The notes: a model not told the origin generated them from the sequence alone. Counted from the stretch's first letter, positions 30,299 through 39,984 are shown. The stretch is 64,000 nt of DNA from Buchnera aphidicola (Chaetogeoica yunlongensis) (GCA_039829965.1 CP139909.1:372001-436000); one strand, 5' to 3'. Program-made: numbers and translations.

Positions 30299-32935
30299 AT
30301 GAATTTTACTTCTAAAGAAATAAGAAAGATGTTTTTAAAATTTTTTCATGAAAAAAAACACACTATTATTTCAGGTAGTGAATTAGTTAATAATAATGAT
30401 TCATCATTACTATTTACTAACGCTGGTATGAATCAATTTAAAAATATCTTTTTAGAAAAAAATTATGACTTTAAATATACTAAAGTTGCAACTATACAAA
30501 AATGTTTAAGAACAGGCGGCAAACATAATGATTTCGAAAATGTAGGTTACACATCAAAACATCATACATTTTTTGAAATGCTAGGAAATTTTAGTTTTAG
30601 AGATTACTTTAAAATAGAAGCTATATCATATGCATGGGAATTCTTAACATCACATGAACAATTAAATCTATCAAAAGAGAAAATATGGATTACAGTATAT
30701 AAAAATGACATAGAATCTTATAACATTTGGAAAAATATAATTAAAATTGACGATACAAAAATTATTAAAATTGGTGACAAAAAAGAAAAATATTGCTCAG
30801 ATAATTTTTGGCAAATGGGAGATACAGGTCCATGCGGACCATCTACAGAAATATTTTATGATTATGGAAAAAATTTTTTAGGAACACCACCTGGATATCA
30901 TGGAAACAGCTCTCCTAGATTTTTAGAAATATGGAATATTGTTTTTATACAATTTAACAAACTTAAAAACAAACAACTTATAAAATTAGAAACACCTTCT
31001 GTAGATACAGGAATGGGATTAGAAAGAATTTTAGCTGTAGTTAATAACGTTGTATCAAATTATGAGACCGATTTATTTCAACCTCTTATTAAAAAAATCT
31101 TAAGTTTAAGTACAAAAAATATAATCAATAATACATCTTTATACGTAATAGCAGATCATATTCGATCATCTTCTTTCATTATATCAGAAAATATTATCCC
31201 ATCAAACGAAAAACATGGATACATTCTTAGAAGAATTATAAGAAGAGCAATACGATATGGACATAATTTAGGAATAAAAAATTTATTTTTATATAAATTA
31301 GTTCCTACTTTAATAAAAATTATGGGAAAAACTGAAATAAAACTAAAACAAAACCAAACAAAAATTCAAAATATACTTAAATTAGAAGAAAAAAATTTTA
31401 TTACTACACTAGATAAAGGATTAAAAATTTTAAAAAATAAAATTATTCAACTACCAAATAAAATATTAAGTGGAAAATTAGCATTTAATTTATACGATAC
31501 ATGTGGATTTCCTATAGATTTAACCATAGATATCTGTAAAGAACATAAAATTTCCGTAGATTTACTAGAATTTAATAAATATCTACAAAAACATAAAAAA
31601 AATAGTTTAAACAAAAATTTCTTATACACTAAAAAATTTTATAATTTTACACTACAAGAAAAAGACAAAAAAACTATTTTTATAGGTTATAATCTTAATA
31701 ACACTACATCAATTATTAATTCAATTATTGTTGACGATAATATAGATATCTGCATTAAAAAAGATCAACATGGAATAGTATTTTTAGAAAAAACTACTTT
31801 TTATGGAGAAGCTGGTGGACAAATAGGAGATACAGGAATCATTAAAAATGATACAGGGACGTTCATAGTAAACGATACTAAAATATTTGGAAACAAAATA
31901 GGTCATATAGGAAAAATAACATCAGGATATCTTAACAAAAATGATATTGTAAATGCTGAAATTGAAATATTAAAGAGAAAAAAAATACAAAATAATCATT
32001 CAGCTACTCACTTATTACACGCATCACTTAGAAAAATATTAGGAACACATGTATTTCAAAAAGGATCATTTATTTCAGACAAAATTATAAGATTTGATTT
32101 TTCTCATGACAATTCCATAAGTTTAAGTCAACTTCATAAAATAGAAACAATTATTAATTCAAAAATACAAGAAAATATTTTAATTCAAACAAAATGTACT
32201 ATTTTAAAAAAAATAAAGAACAAAAATATCATGGCGTTATTTCAAGAAAAATATAAAAAAATAGTACGAATGGTTTCCATAAATAATTTTTCAATAGAGT
32301 TATGTGGTGGCACACATACAAAAAATACAGGAGATATTGGTATTTTTAAAATTATTTCTGAAAATAATGTATCTTCAGGTATTAGAAGAATTGAAGCAGT
32401 CACAGGAGAACAAGCATTACTTGAAATTCAAAAACAAGAAAAAACTATACAAAAACTGTGCATTACATTAAATACCAATAAAATTAATATTCAAACAGAA
32501 ATTAATAAATTATTAAATAAATATCAAATTCTAGAAAAAAAGACTAATACTTTAATTCAAAAACAAATCAATAATACAATTTCAAAATTAAGCAAAAAAT
32601 CTATCTTAAAAAAACACACAAATATTATTATAGAGTGTGTTTACGATGAAAATATCTTGTCGCTAAGAAATATAATAGATCAATTAAAAAATAAATTTAA
32701 ATCTAGTATTATTGTTATAATAAATTTTTTAGAAAATAAAGGTATTATAATAATCGGAGTAACACATGATTTAATACATAAATTTTCTGCAAAAAAAATG
32801 CTAAAAAAATTTATTGAAAAATTAGGAGGTGAAGGAGGCGGTAAACATAATCTCGCTGAGGGAAAAATTAAAAATTTAACATTATTACCAAAAGAATTAA
32901 AAAAAATAAAAAAATGGATTGACTCTAAATTATAA
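30299..32935 (+). CDS. alaS: Alanyl-tRNA synthetase
   Basis: Charges tRNA-Ala. The class II catalytic core (about residues 1-460) has FTNAGMNQFKNIFL and GGKHNDFENVGYT. The editing domain has HSATHLLHASLR and the distal CGGTH metal site. The C-Ala domain keeps the Gly-rich GGEGGGKHN segment. At 878 aa it is full length (E. coli 876). AGGAAAAAAT precedes the ATG. It lies upstream of csrA, as in E. coli, though recX and recA are absent. Confidence 0.98.
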   Translation: MNFTSKEIRKMFLKFFHEKKHTIISGSELVNNNDSSLLFTNAGMNQFKNIFLEKNYDFKYTKVATIQKCLRTGGKHNDFENVGYTSKHHTFFEMLGNFSFRDYFKIEAISYAWEFLTSHEQLNLSKEKIWITVYKNDIESYNIWKNIIKIDDTKIIKIGDKKEKYCSDNFWQMGDTGPCGPSTEIFYDYGKNFLGTPPGYHGNSSPRFLEIWNIVFIQFNKLKNKQLIKLETPSVDTGMGLERILAVVNNVVSNYETDLFQPLIKKILSLSTKNIINNTSLYVIADHIRSSSFIISENIIPSNEKHGYILRRIIRRAIRYGHNLGIKNLFLYKLVPTLIKIMGKTEIKLKQNQTKIQNILKLEEKNFITTLDKGLKILKNKIIQLPNKILSGKLAFNLYDTCGFPIDLTIDICKEHKISVDLLEFNKYLQKHKKNSLNKNFLYTKKFYNFTLQEKDKKTIFIGYNLNNTTSIINSIIVDDNIDICIKKDQHGIVFLEKTTFYGEAGGQIGDTGIIKNDTGTFIVNDTKIFGNKIGHIGKITSGYLNKNDIVNAEIEILKRKKIQNNHSATHLLHASLRKILGTHVFQKGSFISDKIIRFDFSHDNSISLSQLHKIETIINSKIQENILIQTKCTILKKIKNKNIMALFQEKYKKIVRMVSINNFSIELCGGTHTKNTGDIGIFKIISENNVSSGIRRIEAVTGEQALLEIQKQEKTIQKLCITLNTNKINIQTEINKLLNKYQILEKKTNTLIQKQINNTISKLSKKSILKKHTNIIIECVYDENILSLRNIIDQLKNKFKSSIIVIINFLENKGIIIIGVTHDLIHKFSAKKMLKKFIEKLGGEGGGKHNLAEGKIKNLTLLPKELKKIKKWIDSKL

Positions 32936-33046
32936 ATTAGACATATTTGTAAACATACGTTAATTTTTAAAAAAAATATTTATTCACAAATATTTAAAAT
33001 ATATAATTTATAATTTAATCTTATCAAAATACTTTATTTATTTAGT

Positions 33047-33074
33047 TTGTGTTTAGTCTTGTATATTGCATAAT
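33047..33074 (+). promoter_or_regulatory. Candidate sigma-70 promoter for csrA
   Basis: TTGTGT (33047-33052) and CATAAT (33069-33074) separated by 16 bases, about 48 bases ahead of the csrA ATG. The match is moderate, and in DNA this A/T-rich similar pairs occur by chance. The richer G/C of the surrounding leader (GCCAACAAACGGATAGGC) makes it more credible than others. Confidence 0.35.
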
Positions 33075-33121
33075 GCCAACAAACGGATAGGCACAATCTT
33101 CTAAAATTTTAAGGAAAAAAA

Positions 33122-33313
33122 ATGCTTATTCTAACTCGTCGAGTTGGTGAGACACTTATAATTGGTGACAATATATCTATTACTGTATTGGGAGTAAAAG
33201 GAAATCAAGTTAGAATTGGTGTAAATGCTCCAAAAGAAATATCAGTACATAGAGAAGAAATTTATCAAAGAATTCAAGCTGAAAAAAAAACAAAAAACAA
33301 TACAAACCAATAA
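33122..33313 (+). CDS. csrA: Carbon storage regulator CsrA
   Basis: Dimeric RNA-binding protein that represses or activates translation by binding GGA motifs in leaders. The 63-aa product is nearly identical to E. coli (61 aa): [32 protein letters not shown] and [14 protein letters not shown], including the RNA-contacting Leu4-Arg6 and Arg44 regions. AAGGAAAAAA precedes the start. One of the few regulators retained; it is followed by a terminator and tRNA-Ser and tRNA-Arg, as in E. coli. Confidence 0.98.
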   Translation: MLILTRRVGETLIIGDNISITVLGVKGNQVRIGVNAPKEISVHREEIYQRIQAEKKTKNNTNQ

Positions 33314-33321
33314 TAAACATA

Positions 33322-33352
33322 AGCATCTTGCCAATTACCAATGCAAGATGCT
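33322..33352 (+). terminator. Terminator after csrA
   Basis: Ten-bp stem AGCATCTTGC/GCAAGATGCT with an 11-base loop, starting 8 bases after the csrA stop, followed by GTTTTATGTTTT. Typical Rho-independent form. Confidence 0.8.
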
Positions 33353-33478
33353 GTTTTATGTTTTAAGTTGAAAACATAAAATAAAGTAATATTTTTAAGA
33401 AACATATATACATCTATTTAAATAATATGATATATTTAAAATCAAAAAATATACAAATTTAACATCAACTTTTTTATA

Positions 33479-33566
33479 GGTGAGATGGCCGAGCGGTTTA
33501 AGGCGCTCCCCTGCTAAGAGAGTATGCAAAAAAATTGCATCGAGGGTTCGAATCCCTCTCTCACCA
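33479..33566 (+). tRNA. serV: tRNA-Ser(GCU)
   Basis: 88-nt class II tRNA with a seven-pair acceptor GGTGAGA/TCTCACC and a variable arm ATGCA/TGCAT. The anticodon loop CTGCTAA gives anticodon GCU for AGC/AGU. The anticodon stem CTCCC/GAGAG contains one mismatch, C30 (33509) opposite A40 (33519), where E. coli has G40. The discriminator is A where E. coli has G, and no CCA is encoded. It precedes tRNA-Arg, as in the E. coli serV-argV cluster. Confidence 0.95.
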
Positions 33567-33586
33567 AAACAAAATACTAATTTTTA

Positions 33587-33660
33587 GCATCCGTAGCTCA
33601 TTAGGATAGAGCACTCGGCTACGAACCGAGAGGTGAAAGGTTCAAATCCTTTCGGATGCA
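33587..33660 (+). tRNA. argV: tRNA-Arg(ACG)
   Basis: 74-nt tRNA with acceptor GCATCCG/CGGATGC, anticodon stem CTCGG/CCGAG and loop CTACGAA, so anticodon ACG. A34 is expected to become inosine through TadA, allowing CGU/CGC/CGA reading. The discriminator is A and no CCA is encoded. It lies 20 bases after tRNA-Ser and before gshA, as in E. coli. Confidence 0.97.
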
Positions 33661-33797
33661 CAATAATATAATATATAAAAATTACATTAAAGTTTTTTAT
33701 TCTACGTTATAAATTAAATATATTTTTTTGAATCAAAAAAAAATTGATATATTATACACTTAAAAAATTATTTTATATCCTTGAAATAGAGGTTAAT

Positions 33798-35372
33798 TTG
33801 ATTCCTACAATCTATAAAAAAATTAGTTGGTTACAATCTAATCCAACTATACTAAAAAAAATATTCAGAGGTATCGAACGAGAAACATTAAGAACTACTA
33901 AATACGGAGAAATAATTAATAAACATCATCCATATAATACATTAGGTTCATCTTTAACACATAAATGGATTACTACTGATTTTTCTGAATCTTTGCTGGA
34001 ATTTATCACTCCAACTCATATAAATATAAATTATACACTAAAATTTTTACAAGATATCCACAAATTCGTTCAAAATAATCTCAATAAAGAATACTTTTGG
34101 CCATTAAGTATACCTCCATATATAAAATCTATAAATTCTATACTGCTCGCTAAATATGGAACATCTAATATTGGAAAATTAAAAACATTATATAGAAAAG
34201 GATTACAAAATCGTTATGGAACACTAATGAATATAATTTCAGGAGTTCATTATAATTTTTCATTTTCAAATAATTTTTGGAACTTATGGATAAAAATAAA
34301 AAACATAAAAAACTCTAAATCAAACTCGATTTCTAAAGGATACTTATGTTTAATTAGAAATTATCATAGATATGGATGGATTATACCTTATTTATTTGGT
34401 GCTTCACCAGCAATAGAATCTTTTTTTTTAAAAAATAAACAAAATATCTATAATTTAAAAAAACACAAAAAAATATTATATTTACCATGGTCTACGTCTT
34501 TACGATTAAGTAATTTAGGACACACTAATCTTACTATAAATAAGCTATCACTAACTTTTAACTCCCTATCTGAATATCTTTCAACATTAAAATATTTTAT
34601 GCATACTTCATCTAAAAATTTTGAAAATATAGGAATGTATGATAACGAAGGTAATTTAAAACAAATAAATACTAATTTATTACAAATAGAAAATGAGCTT
34701 TATACCTATATTAGACCAAAACCAAAATTTAAAAAAAATGAAAAATTATCTGTTACTCTAAAAAAAAAGGGAATTCAATATATTGAAATAAGAACGTTAG
34801 ATATAAATCCATTTTCATGCATAGGTATAGAAAAAAATCAAATACTTTTATTGGACTTATTTTTAATTTGGTGTATACTAATTGAATCACCAAAAATATG
34901 TCAAAATGAACTCAAATCACTAATAGAAAATTGGAATATTGTAATTTTAAAGGGACGTAAGCCACAACAAAAAATAAATATTTATACTTACAATTGTAAA
35001 AAAACTATTGAAACTATTGGAAAAAATTTATTTCAAGATTTTTTTTATATAGCTGAAATTTTAGATTATCAATCCAAAACAAATAATTATCAAAAAGCAT
35101 GTAATCAATTAATAAACTACTTTGACCATCCTGAATTAACTTATTCTGAAAAAATTCTTAATCACTTTATAAATTTTGGAATACATGAAACAGGCATGAT
35201 TCTTTCTTCAAAAAACAAAAAAAAAATCAATCGCACACCATTTAAGAAAATGTCAAATAAAAAATTAAAAAATGAAGTATTACAATCAAAAATAAATCAA
35301 AAAATAATTGAAACTGAAGATAAATTAAATTTCGAACAATACTTAAATTTATACTATAACACTAATTTTTAA
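33798..35372 (+). CDS. gshA: Glutamate-cysteine ligase
   Basis: First step of glutathione synthesis (gamma-glutamylcysteine). The start is TTG 33798, with GAGG five bases upstream, giving MIPTIYKKISWLQ, which matches the E. coli N-terminus MIPDVSQALAWL; E. coli gshA also uses UUG. Conserved blocks: GIERETLRT, LTHKWITTDFSESLLEFITP, SGVHYNFSF, GWIIPYLFGASPAI and YIEIRTLDINPFS. The product is 524 aa (E. coli 518). An upstream in-frame start at 33744 is not supported by homology. Confidence 0.96.
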   Translation: MIPTIYKKISWLQSNPTILKKIFRGIERETLRTTKYGEIINKHHPYNTLGSSLTHKWITTDFSESLLEFITPTHININYTLKFLQDIHKFVQNNLNKEYFWPLSIPPYIKSINSILLAKYGTSNIGKLKTLYRKGLQNRYGTLMNIISGVHYNFSFSNNFWNLWIKIKNIKNSKSNSISKGYLCLIRNYHRYGWIIPYLFGASPAIESFFLKNKQNIYNLKKHKKILYLPWSTSLRLSNLGHTNLTINKLSLTFNSLSEYLSTLKYFMHTSSKNFENIGMYDNEGNLKQINTNLLQIENELYTYIRPKPKFKKNEKLSVTLKKKGIQYIEIRTLDINPFSCIGIEKNQILLLDLFLIWCILIESPKICQNELKSLIENWNIVILKGRKPQQKINIYTYNCKKTIETIGKNLFQDFFYIAEILDYQSKTNNYQKACNQLINYFDHPELTYSEKILNHFINFGIHETGMILSSKNKKKINRTPFKKMSNKKLKNEVLQSKINQKIIETEDKLNFEQYLNLYYNTNF

Positions 35373-35523
35373 GTAAACAAAATAACAAAAATTTTTATAT
35401 AAAATATTCTAAGTAATAATACTTTTCAATATCAAAAATTTTTATCAACTAAAAAAATTCTAAAAAAATTATATTCAAAAATTTAAAATTTTTTCTTAAC
35501 TATAATAAATACAGTAAATTTTT

Positions 35524-36242
35524 ATGATATTTAAATTAATATTTTTTTTTGTAATCTTAATATTTAGTACATCATCTTTATCAAAAAAAAAAATTTTTAT
35601 CCAAAAAATTTTTTCCAAATCAAAAAAATAGCACAAAAAATACACGCTAACTCACCAGGTACTTTTTACTGTGGTTGTAAAATATTTTGGACAGGTAAAA
35701 AAGGCATACCAGAATTAAATAGCTGCGGATATAAAATTAGAAAAAATAAAAATCGAGCTACTCGAATTGAATGGGAACATGTTGTACCAGCATGGCAATT
35801 CGGACACATAAGATCTTGCTGGAAAAATGGAGGAAGGAAAAACTGTACACATGATTCTAATTACAAAAAAATAGAAACAGATCTCCATAATCTACAACCC
35901 GTTATCGGAGAAATAAACGGAGATCGAAATAATTTTATGTACAGTCAATTTCAAGATATATTTTTAAAAAAACAATACGGAGAATGCTCTATGAAAATAG
36001 ATTTTAAAAATCGATTAGCTGAACCACCAGATAGATCAAAGGGAGCCATCGCTAGAATTTATTTTTATATGAGTAAAATGTATCATTTAAAATTATCTAA
36101 AAAACAAAAAAAATTATTTTCAATATGGAATAAAAAATTTGAAGTAAATACTTGGGAATGCAAAAGAGATGAACTAATTTTTAAAATACAAGGTAATCAC
36201 AATCCATATGTAAATCAACCATGCAAAAAAATACTAAAATAA
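35524..36242 (+). CDS. endA: Endonuclease I, split by a frame error at a poly(A) tract
   Basis: Periplasmic or secreted DNA/RNA endonuclease of the beta-beta-alpha-metal type. Translation from ATG 35524 gives a signal-like peptide ([20 protein letters not shown]) and stops at 35629. The mature enzyme is in the -1 frame, open from 35568 to the stop at 36240-36242: [28 protein letters not shown] with the catalytic His, [13 protein letters not shown] and GNHNPYV. Frames must switch within 35568-35629, where an 11-A run lies. One extra A would give 239 aa (E. coli 235). The catalytic domain shows no other damage, so polymerase slippage may rescue expression; a young pseudogene or a sequencing error remain possible. 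Confidence 0.85.
35583..35593 (+). repeat. Poly(A)11 tract in endA, probable slippage site
   Basis: Eleven consecutive A directly after the signal-peptide codons, at the point where the reading frame changes. An mRNA with twelve A joins the two frames. Confidence 0.7.
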
Positions 36243-36500
36243 ATAAAACATAATTACATACATTATTAAATAAAATTTTAACATATGTATTTTTATAAAA
36301 TTTATATCAACTTTAGTATTAAAGTAATTACTCTAACATTATAGTAATTTGTTATTTACATAAAAAATAACTTATAAAAATAAAAAATTTTTTTATAAGT
36401 CTCAACTTAATAATCACAATAAAAAATATATTTTTAAAAAAATAAAAAAACAAACTTATCACACACTTAAACTAAACATTAAAATTAAAAACTTAATTAA

Positions 36501-37160
36501 CTAACTAATAACTTGTATGTTTCCAGAATATTTGCTAATAAGTACAATATCTGCTTTTCTGTTCGCGAATATACCGACACTAACTACTCCAGGAAAAGAA
36601 TTAATTTTGTTCTCCAGAGATACTGGATTTTTTATTTTTAAATTAAATATATCAACAATAATGTTGCCATTATCTGTAATAACATTATTTCTAAATTTAG
36701 GTATACCTCCTATTTGAATTATTTGTTTATAAATATAAGATTTAGCCATAGGAATAATTTCAACTGGAAGAGGAACATTTCCTAATATATCTACCTTTTT
36801 AGACTCATCTACTATACATATAAAAGTTTTAGCTGTAGCTGCAATTATTTTTTCTTGGGTTAAAGCAGCTCCTTTACCTTTAATCATTTGCAATTCAGAG
36901 TTTATTTCATCAGCGCTATCAATATATAACATTAAAGAATTAATCTCACACAAATTATATACAGGAATTCCTATTTTTTTTAAATATAACGTAGACACTC
37001 TAGAACTAGATACAGCTCCCGAAATTAGATTTTTCATAGCACCTAACGCTTCAATAAAATATGAAATCGTCGTTCCAGTTCCAATTCCAATAATAGATCC
37101 AGGATTAATATATTTTATAGCTTCTTTTGCTACTAATTTTTTTAATTTATCGATATTCAT
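36501..37160 (-). CDS. rpiA: Ribose-5-phosphate isomerase A
   Basis: Interconverts ribose-5-phosphate and ribulose-5-phosphate in the non-oxidative pentose phosphate pathway, supplying PRPP. The 219-aa product equals E. coli in length. Sites visible: GIGTGTTISYFIEALG, the catalytic Asp region YIDSADEI and KGKGAALTQEKIIA with the catalytic Lys. It stands alone on the minus strand, 236 bases downstream of the tRNA-Gln gene. Confidence 0.97.
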   Translation of the reverse strand: MNIDKLKKLVAKEAIKYINPGSIIGIGTGTTISYFIEALGAMKNLISGAVSSSRVSTLYLKKIGIPVYNLCEINSLMLYIDSADEINSELQMIKGKGAALTQEKIIAATAKTFICIVDESKKVDILGNVPLPVEIIPMAKSYIYKQIIQIGGIPKFRNNVITDNGNIIVDIFNLKIKNPVSLENKINSFPGVVSVGIFANRKADIVLISKYSGNIQVIS

Positions 37161-37396
37161 AAAACGATGAACCTATAACTAAATAATTTAATTAAAAAAA
37201 TATCTCACAAAAACTATGCATAAATATGAAAATAGTATTTTGATTCTAATTAAAATTTTTAAAACTAAAAAACATTCTTATATAAAATACCAATAATTAA
37301 ATTAATTATCAAATTTATATCAACTAAAACAATGAATATCATAAAAAATTTTTTTATAATATCGCTCATATTTTTATAAAAACAATAATATATTTA

Positions 37397-37468
37397 CTGG
37401 GATACCTGGATTCGAACCAGGGAATGCCGGTATCAAAAACCGGTGCCTTACCACTTGGCTATATCCCA
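37397..37468 (-). tRNA. glnU: tRNA-Gln(UUG)
   Basis: 72-nt tRNA starting TGGGATATAGCCAAGTGG, with anticodon stem CCGGT/ACCGG around TTTTGAT, anticodon TTG. The discriminator is G; no CCA is encoded. Third tRNA of a Met-Leu-Gln cluster that copies the E. coli metT-leuW-glnU order. Confidence 0.96.
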
Positions 37469-37512
37469 TCTTTAAAATTTATAAATAAACATACTAAAAA
37501 TACAATATAAAA

Positions 37513-37596
37513 TACGGAAGGCGAGACTCGAACTCGCAATGTCTAAAAGACGCCAGAACCTAAATCTGGTGCGTTTACCAATTTCGCCACTTCCGC
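37513..37596 (-). tRNA. leuW: tRNA-Leu(UAG)
   Basis: 84-nt class II tRNA starting GCGGAAGTGGCGAAATTGG; anticodon stem CCAGA/TCTGG around TTTAGGT, anticodon TAG. The first acceptor pair is G-U where E. coli leuW has G-C. The discriminator is A; no CCA is encoded. Confidence 0.96.
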
Positions 37597-37640
37597 ATAA
37601 TAATAATTTTATTTATAGTATAAAATATATAACACTTATT

Positions 37641-37714
37641 TAGCTACGACAGGAATTGAACCTGTGACCTCAGCGTTATGAGTGCTGTGCTCTGACCAAC
37701 TAAGCTACGTAGCT
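37641..37714 (-). tRNA. metT: tRNA-Met(CAU), elongator
   Basis: 74-nt tRNA with acceptor AGCTACG/CGTAGCT and loop CTCATAA, anticodon CAT. The D-arm sequence GTAGCTTAGTTGG and the cluster position match E. coli elongator metT rather than the initiator. The anticodon stem CAGCA/CGCTG has a mismatch at its base, A31 (37683) opposite C39 (37675). The first acceptor pair is A-U instead of the E. coli G-C. No CCA is encoded. Confidence 0.95.
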
Positions 37715-37888
37715 ATAACAAAAAAATTTATAAATAAAATATTTAAATGCTTTATTATAAAAATCTATTTAAAATTAAAGAAAAAAATTATAACATAAAA
37801 ATAAAATAAAATATATACTTTAATATAATACGTTCTTTTTAAAAAATTTTATGCGTATATTTTTAATATAAAACTATAAAACAAAAAT

Positions 37889-39541
37889 ATGAAAAATAAA
37901 GCAAAAAAAACTACTAATTTTATTCAAAAAGTTATTTTAAAAGATTTAAAAAATAATAAACAAATTTCTAATATAAAAACACGTTTTCCACCTGAACCAA
38001 ATGGATATTTACATTTAGGACATGCAAAATCTATATGTTTAAATTTTAATTTAGCAAAACAATTTAAAGGAACATGCAATCTTAGATTTGACGATACTAA
38101 CCCTAAAAATGAAAATGTTCATTACATAAACAGTATTAAAAAAGATATAAAATGGCTAGAATACACGTGGGATAATATCTATTATACTTCATCTTATTTT
38201 GAAACAATGTACAACTATGCAATTCAACTCATTAAAAAAAATTTAGCATATGTTGATCAATTAACTAAAACAGATATAAAAAATTTTAGAGGTACACTCA
38301 CTACACCAGGAATTGAAAGTCCTTATAGAAATCAAACTATTAAAGAAAATTTGTTGTTATTTCAAAAAATGAAAAAAGGTTATTTTAAAGAAGGTGAAGC
38401 ATGTTTAAGAGCTAAAATTGATATGAAATCTAATTTCATTGTCATGAGAGATCCAGTACTATATCGAATAATATTCTTTCAACATCATCAGACAAAAAAT
38501 AAATGGTGCATATATCCCACTTACGATTTTTCACATTGTATTTCAGATGCTTTAGAAAATATAACACACTCATTGTGCACATTAGAATTTCAAGATAATA
38601 GAAGAGTATATGAATGGATTTTAAACAACATTGATATCGACCATCATACTTATCAATATGAATTTTCCAGATTAAAATTAGAATATACTGTATTATCTAA
38701 AAGAAAATTAAACATGTTAGTAAAAAATAAAATTGTCAATTCTTGGGAAGATCCAAGAATGCCTACAATTTCCGGATTAAGAAATCGAGGATATACACCT
38801 TCCTCCATAAGAACCTTTTGCGAAAAAATAGGAATTACAAAACAAGAAAATACTATTCAATTGTCATTTTTAGAATCATGTATCCGTTCTGATTTAGATT
38901 TAAAAGTTCCTCGTTATATGGCTATAATTAATCCCATTAAAATTAAAATTTGCAATTTATCTGATAATTATCAAGAAATATTAAAAATTCCCAATCATCC
39001 AAAAAAAACTAACATGGGATATCGTAAATCTATTTTTAGCAATATACTATATATTGACAAAAATGACTTTTATGAACATGAATCACATTTAAAAAAAAAA
39101 TTAACAGTTGGTAAAGAAATTCGTTTACGTTATGCATATGTTATTAAAGCATATAAAATTAAAAAAGATAAATTTAACAATATTGATACTATATTGTGTA
39201 CATATGATAAAAATACTTTAGGAGTAAACCCAAAAAATAGAAAAATATCTGGAGTTATCCACTGGATTTCTAAAGAAAATGCTTTACCATCAAAATTTTT
39301 TTTATATGAAAAACTATTTCTAATTCAATCTCCAGATACTAAAAAAAATTTTTTAAATTATATTAATAAAAATTCATTTACCATAAAAAATGGATTTGTA
39401 GAAAAAAATATATTACAAAATAAATCTACAACTACATATCAATTTGAAAGAGAGGGTTATTTTTGTATCAATAAAAATTATAATTTTACCGATAATCTTA
39501 CCTTTAATAGAATTGTTACTTTAAAAGACAAAATTAAATAA
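37889..39541 (+). CDS. glnS: Glutaminyl-tRNA synthetase
   Basis: Charges tRNA-Gln directly; its likely substrate tRNA-Gln(UUG) is 420 bases upstream on the other strand. The class I HIGH-type motif is in PPEPNGYLHLGHAKSIC near residue 45, the KMSKS-type motif in VLSKRKL, with RFDDTNP and TYDFSHCISDALE between them. The C-terminal anticodon-binding barrels run to the end. The product is 550 aa (E. coli 554). Confidence 0.97.
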   Translation: MKNKAKKTTNFIQKVILKDLKNNKQISNIKTRFPPEPNGYLHLGHAKSICLNFNLAKQFKGTCNLRFDDTNPKNENVHYINSIKKDIKWLEYTWDNIYYTSSYFETMYNYAIQLIKKNLAYVDQLTKTDIKNFRGTLTTPGIESPYRNQTIKENLLLFQKMKKGYFKEGEACLRAKIDMKSNFIVMRDPVLYRIIFFQHHQTKNKWCIYPTYDFSHCISDALENITHSLCTLEFQDNRRVYEWILNNIDIDHHTYQYEFSRLKLEYTVLSKRKLNMLVKNKIVNSWEDPRMPTISGLRNRGYTPSSIRTFCEKIGITKQENTIQLSFLESCIRSDLDLKVPRYMAIINPIKIKICNLSDNYQEILKIPNHPKKTNMGYRKSIFSNILYIDKNDFYEHESHLKKKLTVGKEIRLRYAYVIKAYKIKKDKFNNIDTILCTYDKNTLGVNPKNRKISGVIHWISKENALPSKFFLYEKLFLIQSPDTKKNFLNYINKNSFTIKNGFVEKNILQNKSTTTYQFEREGYFCINKNYNFTDNLTFNRIVTLKDKIK

Positions 39542-39819
39542 ATTCATATTTTAATTTAAATAGTTCTAAAAACAACTAAATTTTTTTATTAAAAAAGTAT
39601 TAATTTATTTTAAATTACTACACGTATAAAGATACTTAACTAAATGTTTTTATTTCGAATAAAAATTTTATAAATTCGTCATTTATTCAACAATTCAAAA
39701 TTATGTTACTATTAAAATAAAATTTATACTTAACATAAAAATATTTTATTTTTAAAACAAAATAAATTTGTTTCATAATTAAGAAATAATTGTTATAGTT
39801 TTTATCAACTTTAATTCTT

Positions 39820-39984
39820 GAAGTATACACTCTAAATACAAATATTATAGCATTAACACCATATATATCAACATAGATTCAAACACTATCTATTTCTATA
39901 CAACATGTTAAAATATTTAAAAAAATAATTCAAAAAAAAACTGACACTAAAATAATTAGAAATGCTTTATTAAAAATAAAATAG
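39820..39984 (+). pseudogene. pyrG: Probable relic of CTP synthase (pyrG)
   Basis: One frame reads, around an internal stop at 39874-39876, ALTPYIST, stop, IQTLSISIQHVK, then an IIQ and a second stop near 39982. This resembles the CTP synthase stretch LTLVPYMAAS...KPTQHSVKELLSIGIQ. The spacing from Pro-Tyr (39859) to Gln-His (39901) is 12 residues in both. A weaker second match, HRFYIQNKILNLLK at 40508 in another frame, resembles the HRYEVNN region of the glutaminase domain. pyrG lies next to eno in E. coli. The match is short and A/T bias makes chance similarity a real risk. Confidence 0.5.

Noticed and set aside
35937..36242. Separate 101-aa gene starting at an internal ATG
   Set aside because: It is the C-terminal part of EndA; the same frame is open back to 35568 and contains the catalytic EWEHVVPAW motif, so the ATG is internal.
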